From Ptiloglossa arizonensis (taxonomy: Eukaryota > Arthropoda > Insecta > Hymenoptera > Colletidae): a stretch of 64,000 bases of DNA. Shown here piece by piece: positions 27,109 through 38,535 of the stretch. The notes beneath the pieces are model-generated. The model made no database searches and was not told the DNA's origin. It was given only the letters and a program-made list of their open reading frames with translations. The stretch's first letter is position 1. Each line of letters begins with the position of its first letter. The stretch lies in NCBI RefSeq assembly GCF_051014685.1, contig NC_135054.1, positions 9,366,001-9,430,000 of the forward strand, written 5' to 3'. The position numbers and the translations under genes were made by a program.

Positions 27109-27180
27109 TAAATAACGGCTTAAAAGCCATCAATTTCTTAAAATATTTGGTTAGATCGAACAAATACAATCGAAGTAACT

Positions 27181-27780
27181 GTACGATAAAATAAATGAAT
27201 ATTTCTCTACATATCGGAATTATAGTTTGTATGTATGCAAATATATTCTGAACCCGCAATTACAAATCCCTGTAATGTGGTAATTACATGGGTTGCCATC
27301 TATTGGAGAAAGGATTAAACTACACTTAAGGGGTGAAAACACCTGGCGGAGAAACGCTCAAGTTTGTCGAGGAATTGTTCTGACTTTCATCAATAGATGG
27401 CCCCACAAGCATTATCTACCGACATTACAGATAAATATCTCCTTTCGAATGCCATTGCCTACCGTGCGATAAAATAATTGAATATTTCTCTACATATCGA
27501 AATTATAGTTTGTATGTATGCAAATATATTCTGACCACGCAATTCCAAATATTTGTGGCGTGGTAAGAACATGTGTTGCCATCTATTGGAGAAAGGGTTA
27601 AACTACACTTAAGGGGTGAAAACACCTGGCGGAGAAACGCTCAAGTTTGTCGAGGAATTGTTCTGATTTCCACAAATAGATGGCGCGACAAGCATAATTT
27701 ACCGACATTACAGATAAGTATTTTCATTTGTATGATATTCCCTACCGTGCGATAAAATAAATAAATACTTTTGTACAAAC
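27181..27780. repeat. 283-bp tandem repeat (two copies plus part), mirrored at about 40472-41071
   Basis: Units beginning G(T)GCGATAAAATAA start at 27181, 27464 and 27747, giving a period of exactly 283 bp. Each full unit contains ATGGGTTGCCATCTATTGG-like and CACCTGGCGGAGAAACGCTC blocks. Short open frames inside are mirrored because the DNA is mirrored, not because of visible coding conservation. Confidence 0.9.
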
Positions 27781-28379
27781 TTTTGTATGTTTCATCTTTC
27801 GAATAAATGTAAAATTAAACCTTCCACGGTATATTCTAGCCTTCCTTTATACATTTAAAAAAATTTTTAATACCTCGAAATCAAGGCTTCACGTATCGAT
27901 TATCGACTCATAAGTGTTTATCACGATGATTTTTCTATATAGAAAAGCGATTAATCGAATTTCAGCACTTTTGAGTAAAAAATACACCTTCTACGCGTAT
28001 TGTGTAAATTATGAGAATTAAATAAATGGTAAATTATAGCGCTAAATAGACAATTATTACTTTCGGTACTTTAAAATTTTACGAAACAAGTTTTTACTTT
28101 GAATCTCGATCAAAATCAATTTCTATAAGTTACTTAATCATTTATAATGCATAAATAACATACATATTGTTCGATTAATTTTTGGAACATGCATAAATGT
28201 TAACAGAAATCGCGAAAATTAACAAACCTGTTCTCCAATAGAGAACAACCCATATAATTACCACGCTACAAATGTTTGGAATTGCGCGTTCAGAATATAT
28301 TTGCATGCATTCAAACAATAATTTCGATATGTAGAGAAATATTCATTTATTTTATCGCACGGTTTCTTCGATTGTATTT

Positions 28380-29290
28380 GTTCGATCTAACCAAATATTT
28401 CAAGAAATTGTTGGCTTTCTAGCCATTATTTATACCGAAACATTGTCAAAAATTGTTTAATCTACGGTCCAACGACGGTTGTTAATAATTATGATAAATA
28501 AACGTCAAGATATTGCGAAATCTGCAAAGGCGAACGGTTTCGGTGAATGTTTATTCATTTCCACGATTGTTACTAACATTTACGCATGTTCCCAATATTC
28601 ATCGAACAATGTGCATCTTATTTATGCATTAAAAATGATTAAGTAACTTATAGAAATTAATTTTGATCGAGATTCGAAGTAAAAACGTGTTTCGTAAAGT
28701 TTTAAAGCAGGGAAAGTAACAATTGTTTATTAAATACATTAATTTAACATTTGCTTAATTCTTATAATTTGCACAATACGCGTAGTAGTTGCATTTTTTA
28801 TTTAAAAGCGCTGAAATTCAATTAGATACAACAATCATAGCGATGAACGTTTGTGAATCGATAATCGATATGTGTAGCCTTGAGAATGTCAGTTGGATCT
28901 CAGCGAAAAATTCCTCCGCGAAAACAGAATATTTCAACGAAATGATATTTTAAGCCATTATTTATACTAGGACATTGTTAATAATTATTTAAACTATGGT
29001 CCTACGACAATTGTTAATAATTATGATAAATAAACGTCAAGATATTGCAAAATCTGTGAAGGCGAATAGTTTCGGTGAATGTTTATTCATTTTCGCGAGT
29101 TTTACTAACAATCATGCATGTTCCCAATATTAATCGAACAATGTGCATCTTATTTATGCATCACAAATGATTAAGAAACTTATAGAAATTAATCTTGATC
29201 GAGCTTCGAAGTAAAAAGATGATTCTTAAAGTTTTAAAATATGAAAAGTAATAATTGTCTATAAGATATATCAATATAACATTTGATTAA
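28380..29290. repeat. ~540-bp satellite-like units, mirrored at about 38962-39872
   Basis: Units repeat the same order of blocks: TTTATACTAGGACATTGT-like, CTACGACGGTTGTTAATAAT, TGTTCCCAATATT, ACACAATACGCGTAG-like and AATCGATAATCGAT, before restarting with TTTCAACGAAATGATATTTT. Unit spacing here is about 530-545 bp. The same family fills 31.6-33.3 and 33.7-36.7 kb. Confidence 0.85.
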
Positions 29291-29440
29291 TACTTGGAAA
29301 ATCGAAATGCATACCTCCTTAGCGAAAGTGTTCTCCTCATACCAAAGGTTGAAATTCAGACATAAATTTTAGAAAATGTTCGATTTTGGGACTCTTCGTG
29401 TCAGGAGTATACGATATGCGAGGAAGTGCCACGATTTCGC

Positions 29441-29716
29441 GGATTTTTAGAAATGACGTCAAATTCTAAGAATTTCCGCGAATTGAGATTTTGTGGGATT
29501 TTCGAACGAATTTCTGAACTTTTGCTAGATCTTTCGTTGATTTTTGGCTTTGGTAACGGGAGGACATGATACTCAAGAAGGTATTCCTATTCCGGGGATT
29601 TTTGGAAATGTCGTCAAATTCCAAAAGTTTCTGCGTATTAAGATTTTGCGTGATTTCCGAATGAATTTCTGAACATTGGCCAAATTTTTCGACGATTTTG
29701 GAACTTTGGTAATTTA
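29441..29716. repeat. ~155-bp degenerate tandem dimer, mirrored at about 38536-38811
   Basis: GGATTTTTAGAAATGACGTC at 29441 recurs as GGATTTTTGGAAATGTCGTC at 29596, and flanking sequence stays alignable, giving 155-bp spacing. It borders the GC-rich block. An 84-residue open frame here is only this repeat. Confidence 0.75.
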
Positions 29717-31558
29717 GCAATGTGGTAGGATCCGGTTAAGGAATGGGAGGCAAATAATGGCTAAAAAGAAGCTTTTGTTGTTACTAAAAATGACTTTATT
29801 GAAAGATATCAATACATCGGTGATACAACCTCATTCTTTCGTTTAATTAACATACTCAAGCATTCATACGCACTATAAAAATGTTACTTTTCAAGGTATT
29901 CAACTTTTTCTTATCTTAAATAACCATTCTAAATTCGCAGCCAATTAGCTCGATATTACTCGCAGCGAGTAATACCGATTACCAGGTCTCACCACGTGGA
30001 GGTTGCTGCGAGCGGAGACCCGGAGAGAGATAGATGGAATCAAAGTTCCATCGATCTCCCTCGATACGCGATACAAACGAAGATACTAAACCAAAGAGAT
30101 GGAAGGAATCAATGTCCCTTCGATCTCCTCGTTTAGTTCTGTCGAGCAATTATATTATGGAAAAATGAGGCAAAATTGGGAAAGACGCGACACGAACCGT
30201 GCAGTTGGTCCTACTAGGTCTATCCCGTTTCCCCTCCGTGGTTCCGATTCCAGAGAAAACGAACGACGCCTACCACTCCCCTAGAGGAGTGCCCCGTTTC
30301 TCCATCTTTACGACGAGAGGGTCTTATTTTGGAGGCTTTCGCAGGGACCGGCAAAAATGCCTACTCCTGTGCTCGCAACATGCCCCCTCTGGAAGCGGAC
30401 ACACCGGAAGAGACGGCGATAGACCGTTCGGACTACTTACACGGCCGGCCACTTGCTTGTACAAGAAGCAGTGGTGACCGGACCGAGGAACGAGGAAGCG
30501 AGCAAAATTAAGCTAAAGATTGGATAATTGCTTGGCAGATCACACCCTTAAAACTAACTTATTCTAACTGCAGAGATAGAAGGAATCAATGTTCCTTCGA
30601 TCTCCTCGTTTAATTCTGCCGAGCAATTACATTCTGGAAAAATTAGGCAAAAGTGGGAAAGACGCGACACGAACCGTGCAGTTGGTCCTACTAGGTCGGT
30701 CCCGTTTCCCCTCAGTGAGCCCGATTAAAGAGGAAATGCACGACGCCCGTCCACTCCGTGGAGTGCCCCGTTTCTCCCAACTCCGCGTCAGGAGCCACGC
30801 AGAGCGTGGACCCAACTTACGGAGGATGACGAAGAGAGGGTCTTGTGGCACAGGGGCTTCCGCAGGGACCGGTGCGAACACCTGCCCCTGTGTTCGCAGC
30901 ATATTCTCTCTCAAAGCGGACGCACCAGAAGAGACGGCGATCGACCGTTCGGTCCATCTCCACGGCCGGTCACTTGCTTATGCAACAAGCAGAGGTGGCC
31001 GGACTGAGATACGAGCAAGCGAGCAAAAAGAAGCTAAAGATTGGATAATTGCTCGGCAGATGACAGATATTCGTACATGGTGACCTTAAAACTAACTTAG
31101 TCTATACTTAGAATTAACAGTCCCGCGGAGGATGCAATACATCAGTCCCCTTCGTTCTTCGTTCTTCGTTTTCCGATACATCTTAGAGAATGTATCTAAG
31201 AGAAACCTAAGAGAAACCTAAAGTCAAGGCATAATAGAAAATAGGAATGAATTTGGTTAGTGGAAAAAACTAAACATGTAAAAACAAATAGAAATTAAAA
31301 TCAGAGAACAAATGAAATGAATTAGACAAAGAAACAATTAAAAAAAAAAGAAAGGATTGAGAGAGTGGTCGCCAGTACTGACCACCGCCTACCGGTGGCC
31401 AGTACCGGTTACCAAGGTGGGGGGTCCCCCTTCCATAAACCTAAAACGAAGAGATCCGTCCACCTCGGAGCCTCCAGGAAGAATGAAATTTTAAACAATC
31501 GGCGGCTCCTTATATACCCACCGCAAGGTCACTTACCAGTGACTTACCGTTACTTCCA
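29717..31558 (-). mobile_element. GC-rich inserted block in the left arm (LTR-like or other retroelement part)
   Basis: About 1.84 kb is much richer in GC than the flanking satellite, which resumes on both sides. Read on the minus strand, a TATATAAG box (31516-31509) is followed about 1.7 kb later by AATAAA (complement at 29795-29800), in the order of a Pol II unit or LTR. Within it a ~477-bp segment is present twice (starts near 30095 and 30572), each with the block GACGCGACACGAACCGTGCA. Open frames up to 164 aa match nothing I recognise. Ends of TG...CA type are possible, but I see no target duplication, so identity as a solo LTR is a guess. Confidence 0.45.
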
Positions 31559-33330
31559 TTGTCTTTGTTCGATCTAATCGAATATTTCAACAAATTGATG
31601 GCTTTTTAGCTATTATTTGTACTAGAACATTGTTAATAATTGTTTAATCTACGGTCCTACGACGGTTGTTAATAAACATGATAAATAAACAACAAGATAT
31701 TGCGAAATCTACGAAGGCGAACGGTTTCGGTGAATGTTTGTTCATTTCCACGATTGTTACTAACATTTATGCATGTTCCGAATATTGATCGAACAATGTG
31801 TATCTTATTTATGTATTGCAATTAATTAAGAAACTTGTAGAAATTGATTTTGATCGAGGCTCGATGTTAAAATGTGTTTTTTAATGTTTCAAAGCATGGA
31901 AAGTAATAATTGTTTATTAGATACATTAATTTAACATTTGTTTCATTCTTATAATTTGCACAATACGCGTAGAAGTGGTATTTTTTACATAAAAGTGCCA
32001 AAATTCAATTAATCGCTTTTTTAGATAGAAAAATCATCGCGATGAAGACTTGTGAATCGATAATCGATACCTGTAGCCTTGAAAATGTCAGTTGGATCGC
32101 AGCGAAAAATTCCTCCGCGAACAAAGAATATTTCAACGAAATGATATTTTATGCCATTATTTATACTAGGACATTGTTAATAATTGTCTAATGCATGGTT
32201 CTACGACGCTTGTTAATAAATATGATAAATAAACATCGAGATTTTGCACAATCTGCGAAGACGAATGGTTTCGGAGAATGTTTGTTCATTTCTGCGATTG
32301 TTACTAACATTTATACATGTTCCGAACATTTATCTTACAATATGCATCTTATTTATGCATTAAATATGATTGATTCGCCTACAGCAATTAATTTTGACCG
32401 AGATTCGAGGTATGAACGTGTTTCTTAATGTTTCAAAGCATGGAAAGTAACAATTGTTTATTAGCTACATTAATTTAACATTTGTTTCGTTTTTATAATT
32501 TTAGGAATACGCGTGGAAGCTGTATTCTTTAAGTAAAAGCGTCGAAATTCAATTAATCGCTTTTCTAGATAGAAAAATCATCGTGATGGATGTTTGTGAA
32601 TCGATAAACATTTCCAGCCTTGACAATGTCGGTTCGATCTCAATAACAACAATTCCATCGCGAACAAAGAATATTTCAACGAAATGATATTTTAAGCCAT
32701 TATTTATACTAGGACATTGTTAATAATTGTTTAATCTACGGTCCTACGACGGTTGTTAATAATTATGATAAACAAACTTCGAGATATTGCGAAATCTGCG
32801 AAGACGAACGGTTTCGGTGAAACCGAAAACCGAAAATTTGTCCATTTCCGCGATTGTTACTAACAATTATACATGTTCCCCATATTGATCGAACAATGTG
32901 CATCTTATTTATGTATTGCAATTAATTAAGAAACTTATAGAAATTGATTTTGATCGAGACTCGATGTTAAAACGTGTTTCGTAAAGTTTTTAAGCATGGA
33001 AAGTAACAATTGTTCATTAAATGCATTCAGTTAACATTTGTTTAATTCTTATAATTTACACAATACGCGTGGAAGATGTGTTTTTTACATAAAAGTGGCG
33101 AAATTCAATTAATCGCTTTTTTAGATAGAAAAATCATCGCGATGAAGACTTGTGAATCGATAATCGATACCTGTAGTCTTGAAAATGTCAGTTGGATCTC
33201 AGCGAAAAATTCCTTCGCGAACAAAGAATATTTCAACGAAATGATATTTTAAGCCATTATTTTTACTAGGACATTGTTAATAATTTTCTAAAGTATGGTC
33301 CCACGACGGTTGTTACTAAATATGATAAAC

Positions 33331-33849
33331 AAACTTCAAGATATTGCGAAATCTGGGAGGGCGAATTGCTTTAGCGAATGTTTATGTCTCTAGGCGATTG
33401 TTATAAACATTTTTCCACGTTCCGAACTTTTATGTTACAGTATGTGAATTAAATTTGATCAGAAAATTTACCTAAGAGTTTGTTATACATATATTTCTCC
33501 ATTTTTTATGAAAATTAACATTTGTAAACTAATTAATTTTTTGCACTGTAAAAGTTGGGAATATTAATGTTACAAAATGCATTTCCGTTTGCATTATGAA
33601 TGAATAATTTGCTTATAAAGATTAATTTAGGTTGCAAATCGAAAAATATATGAATATCAATATTTTACTTTCATTTTCGATCACAATTAATTTCTGAAAA
33701 CTCACTAATGTTTTATGATGCCTAAATAAGATGCATATTCTTCGATCAATATTGGGAACATGCATAAATGTTAATAATAATCGCGGAAATGAACAAAAAT
33801 CCATCGAAACCGTTCGTCTTCGCAGATTTCGCAAAATCTCGATGTTTAT
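33331..33849. repeat. Asymmetric centre of the palindrome
   Basis: This is about 0.5 kb where the arms stop matching well. The left part (to about 33440) is a strongly diverged satellite unit in left-arm orientation, and the right part (from about 33690) is a diverged unit in right-arm orientation. About 250 bp between them are unlike either. The orientation switch therefore lies near 33440-33690. Confidence 0.75.
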
Positions 33850-34020
33850 TTATCATATTTATTAACAACCGTCGTAGGACCATACTTTAGAATATTATTA
33901 ACAATGTCCCAGTAAAAATAATGGCTTAAAATATCATTTCGTTGAAATATTCTTTGTTCGCGAAGGAATTTTTCGCTGAGATCCAACTGACATTTTCAAG
34001 ACTACAGGTATCGATTATCG

Positions 34021-36194
34021 ATTCACAAGTCTTCATCGCGATGATTTTTCTATCTAAAAAAGCGATTAATTGAATTTTGGCACTTTTATGTAAAAAATAC
34101 CACTTCTACGCGTATTGTGCAAATTATAAGAATGAAACAAATGTTAAATTAATGCATTTAATGAACAATTGTTACTTTCCATGCTTCAAAACTTCACGAA
34201 ACACGTTTTAACATCGAGTCTCGATCAAAATCAATTTCTATAAGTTTCTTAATTAATTGCAATACATAATTAAGATGCACATTGTTCGATCAATATGGGA
34301 AACATGTATAATTGTTAGTAACAATCGCGGAAATGGACAAATATTCTCCGAAATCGTTCGTCTTCGCAGATTTCGCAATATCTCGAAGTTTGTTTATCAT
34401 AATTAGTAACAACCGTCGTAGGACCGTAGATTAAACAATTATTAACAATGTCCTAGTATAAATAATGGCTTAAAATATCATTTCGTTGAAATATTCTTTG
34501 TTCACGATGGAATTGTTGTTATTGAGATCGAACCGACATTGTCAAGGCTGGAAATGTTTATCGATTCACAAACATCCATCACGATGATTTTTCTATCTAG
34601 AAAAGCGATTAATTGAATTTCGACGCTTTTACATCAAGAATACAGCTTCCACGCGTATTCCTAAAATTATAAAAACGAAACAAATGTTAAATTAATGTAT
34701 CTAATAAACAATTGTCACTTCCCATGCTTTGAAACATTAAGAAACACGTTTATACCTCGAATCTCGGTCAAAATTAATTGCTATAGGCGAATCAATCATA
34801 TTTAATGCATAAATAAGATGCATATTTTAAGATAAATGTTCGGAACATGTATAAATGTTAGTAACAATCGCAGAAATGAACAAACATTCTCCGAAACCGT
34901 TCGTCTTCTCAGATTGTGCAGAATCTCGATGTTTATTTATCATATTTATTAACAAGCGTCGTAGAACCATGCATTAGACAATTATTAACAATGTCCTAGT
35001 ATAAATAATGGCATAAAATATCATTTCGTTGAAATATTCTTTGTTCGCGGAGGAATTTTTCGCTGCGATCCAACTGACATTTTCAAGGCTACAGGTATCG
35101 ATTATCGATTCACAAGTCTTCATCGCGATGATTTTTCTATCTAAAAAAGCGATTAATTGAATTTTGGCACTTTTATGTAAAAAATACCACTTCTACGCGT
35201 ATTGTGCAAATTATAAGAATGAAACAAATGTTAAATTAATGCATTTAATGAACAATTGTTACTTTCCATGCTTCAAAACTTCACGAAACACGTTTTAACA
35301 TCGAGTCTCGATCAAAATCAATTTCTATAAGTTTCTTAATTAATTGCAATACATAATTAAGATGCACATTGTTCGATCAATATGGGAAACATGTATAATT
35401 GTTAGTAACAATCGCGGAAATGGACAAATATTCTCCGAAATCGTTCGTCTTCGCAGATTTCGCAATATCTCGAAGTTTGTTTATCATAATTAGTAACAAC
35501 CGTCGTAGGACCGTAGATTAAACAATTATTAACAATGTCCTAGTATAAATAATGGCTTAAAATATCATTTCGTTGAAATATTCTTTGTTCACGATGGAAT
35601 TGTTGTTATTGAGATCGAACCGACATTGTCAAGGCTGGAAATGTTTATCGATTCACAAACATCCATCACGATGATTTTTCTATCTAGAAAAGCGATTAAT
35701 TGAATTTCGACGCTTTTACATCAAGAATACAGCTTCCACGCGTATTCCTAAAATTATAAAAACGAAACAAATGTTAAATTAATGTATCTAATAAACAATT
35801 GTCACTTCCCATGCTTTGAAACATTAAGAAACACGTTTATACCTCGAATCTCGGTCAAAATTAATTGCTATAGGCGAATCAATCATATTTAATGCATAAA
35901 TAAGATGCATATTTTAAGATAAATGTTCGGAACATGTATAAATGTTAGTAACAATCGCAGAAATGAACAAACATTCTCCGAAACCGTTCGTCTTCGCAGA
36001 TTGTGCAGAATCTCGATGTTTATTTATCATATTTATTAACAAGCGTCGTAGAACCATGCATTAGACAATTATTAACAATGTCCTAGTATAAATAATGGCA
36101 TAAAATATCATTTCGTTGAAATATTCTTTGTTCGCGGAGGAATTTTTCGCTGCGATCCAACTGACATTTTCAAGGCTACAGGTATCGATTATCG
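34021..36194. repeat. 1,087-bp tandem duplication, right arm only
   Basis: 34021-35107 and 35108-36194 match almost base for base; I noticed one difference, CTTCTCAG near 34909 against CTTCGCAG near 35996. Each copy contains two diverged ~540-bp subunits, so the repeating unit is a dimer. The left arm has only one corresponding dimer, 1,100 bp long. Confidence 0.9.
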
Positions 36195-36693
36195 ATTCAC
36201 AAGTCTTCATCGCGATGATTTTTCTATCTAAAAAAGCGATTAATTGAATTTTGGCACTTTTATGTAAAAAATACCACTTCTACGCGTATTGTGCAAATTA
36301 TAAGAATGAAACAAATGTTAAATTAATGTATCTAATAAACAATTATTACTTTCCATGCTTTGAAACATTAAAAAACACATTTTAACATCGAGCCTCGATC
36401 AAAATCAATTTCTACAAGTTTCTTAATTAATTGCAATACATAAATAAGATACACATTGTTCGATCAATATTCGGAACATGCATAAATGTTAGTAACAATC
36501 GTGGAAATGAACAAACATTCACCGAAACCGTTCGCCTTCGTAGATTTCGCAATATCTTGTTGTTTATTTATCATGTTTATTAACAACCGTCGTAGGACCG
36601 TAGATTAAACAATTATTAACAATGTTCTAGTACAAATAATAGCTAAAAAGCCATCAATTTGTTGAAATATTCGATTAGATCGAACAAAGACAA

Positions 36694-38535
36694 TGGAAGT
36701 AACGGTAAGTCACTGGTAAGTGACCTTGCGGTGGGTATATAAGGAGCCGCCGATTGTTTAAAATTTCATTCTTCCTGGAGGCTCCGAGGTGGACGGATCT
36801 CTTCGTTTTAGGTTTATGGAAGGGGGACCCCCCACCTTGGTAACCGGTACTGGCCACCGGTAGGCGGTGGTCAGTACTGGCGACCACTCTCTCAATCCTT
36901 TCTTTTTTTTTTAATTGTTTCTTTGTCTAATTCATTTCATTTGTTCTCTGATTTTAATTTCTATTTGTTTTTACATGTTTAGTTTTTTCCACTAACCAAA
37001 TTCATTCCTATTTTCTATTATGCCTTGACTTTAGGTTTCTCTTAGGTTTCTCTTAGATACATTCTCTAAGATGTATCGGAAAACGAAGAACGAAGAACGA
37101 AGGGGACTGATGTATTGCATCCTCCGCGGGACTGTTAATTCTAAGTATAGACTAAGTTAGTTTTAAGGTCACCATGTACGAATATCTGTCATCTGCCGAG
37201 CAATTATCCAATCTTTAGCTTCTTTTTGCTCGCTTGCTCGTATCTCAGTCCGGCCACCTCTGCTTGTTGCATAAGCAAGTGACCGGCCGTGGAGATGGAC
37301 CGAACGGTCGATCGCCGTCTCTTCTGGTGCGTCCGCTTTGAGAGAGAATATGCTGCGAACACAGGGGCAGGTGTTCGCACCGGTCCCTGCGGAAGCCCCT
37401 GTGCCACAAGACCCTCTCTTCGTCATCCTCCGTAAGTTGGGTCCACGCTCTGCGTGGCTCCTGACGCGGAGTTGGGAGAAACGGGGCACTCCACGGAGTG
37501 GACGGGCGTCGTGCATTTCCTCTTTAATCGGGCTCACTGAGGGGAAACGGGACCGACCTAGTAGGACCAACTGCACGGTTCGTGTCGCGTCTTTCCCACT
37601 TTTGCCTAATTTTTCCAGAATGTAATTGCTCGGCAGAATTAAACGAGGAGATCGAAGGAACATTGATTCCTTCTATCTCTGCAGTTAGAATAAGTTAGTT
37701 TTAAGGGTGTGATCTGCCAAGCAATTATCCAATCTTTAGCTTAATTTTGCTCGCTTCCTCGTTCCTCGGTCCGGTCACCACTGCTTCTTGTACAAGCAAG
37801 TGGCCGGCCGTGTAAGTAGTCCGAACGGTCTATCGCCGTCTCTTCCGGTGTGTCCGCTTCCAGAGGGGGCATGTTGCGAGCACAGGAGTAGGCATTTTTG
37901 CCGGTCCCTGCGAAAGCCTCCAAAATAAGACCCTCTCGTCGTAAAGATGGAGAAACGGGGCACTCCTCTAGGGGAGTGGTAGGCGTCGTTCGTTTTCTCT
38001 GGAATCGGAACCACGGAGGGGAAACGGGATAGACCTAGTAGGACCAACTGCACGGTTCGTGTCGCGTCTTTCCCAATTTTGCCTCATTTTTCCATAATAT
38101 AATTGCTCGGCAGAACTAAACGAGGAGATCGAAGGGACATTGATTCCTTCCATCTCTTTGGTTTAGTATCTTCGTTTGTATCGCGTATCGAGGGAGATCG
38201 ATGGAACTTTGATTCCATCTATCTCTCTCCGGGTCTCCGCTCGCAGCAACCTCCACGTGGTGAGACCTGGTAATCGGTATTACTCGCTGCGAGTAATATC
38301 GAGCTAATTGGCTGCGAATTTAGAATGGTTATTTAAGATAAGAAAAAGTTGAATACCTTGAAAAGTAACATTTTTATAGTGCGTATGAATGCTTGAGTAT
38401 GTTAATTAAACGAAAGAATGAGGTTGTATCACCGATGTATTGATATCTTTCAATAAAGTCATTTTTAGTAACAACAAAAGCTTCTTTTTAGCCATTATTT
38501 GCCTCCCATTCCTTAACCGGATCCTACCACATTGC
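36694..38535 (+). mobile_element. Mirror copy of the GC-rich block in the right arm
   Basis: This is the inverted counterpart of 29717-31558. TATATAAG is at 36736-36743 and AATAAA at 38452-38457. One base difference (38110) changes one residue in one of the mirrored open frames. Because the block sits at the mirrored position in both arms, it was present before the inverted duplication or was copied with it. Confidence 0.45.

Larger units (their letters stand above)
27109..33330. repeat. Left arm of a giant inverted repeat
   Basis: Base p in this arm pairs with base 68252-p in the right arm from 27109/41143 inward to about 32820, where the left arm has 13 extra bases (ACCGAAAACCGAA). In the segments I compared between 27.1 and 32.1 kb I noticed only two mismatches: 27122/41130 and 30142/38110. 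Further in, differences rise to roughly a few per 100 bases. Order from outside: two 283-bp tandem units, ~540-bp satellite units, a ~155-bp dimer, a GC-rich inserted block (about 29717-31558), then more satellite units to the centre. Confidence 0.95.

Noticed and set aside
30589..31083. 164-residue open frame, repeated in inverse at 37169-37663
   Set aside because: Identical only because the arms are identical DNA. It has no recognisable domain, and similar short frames occur in other phases of this GC-rich block.
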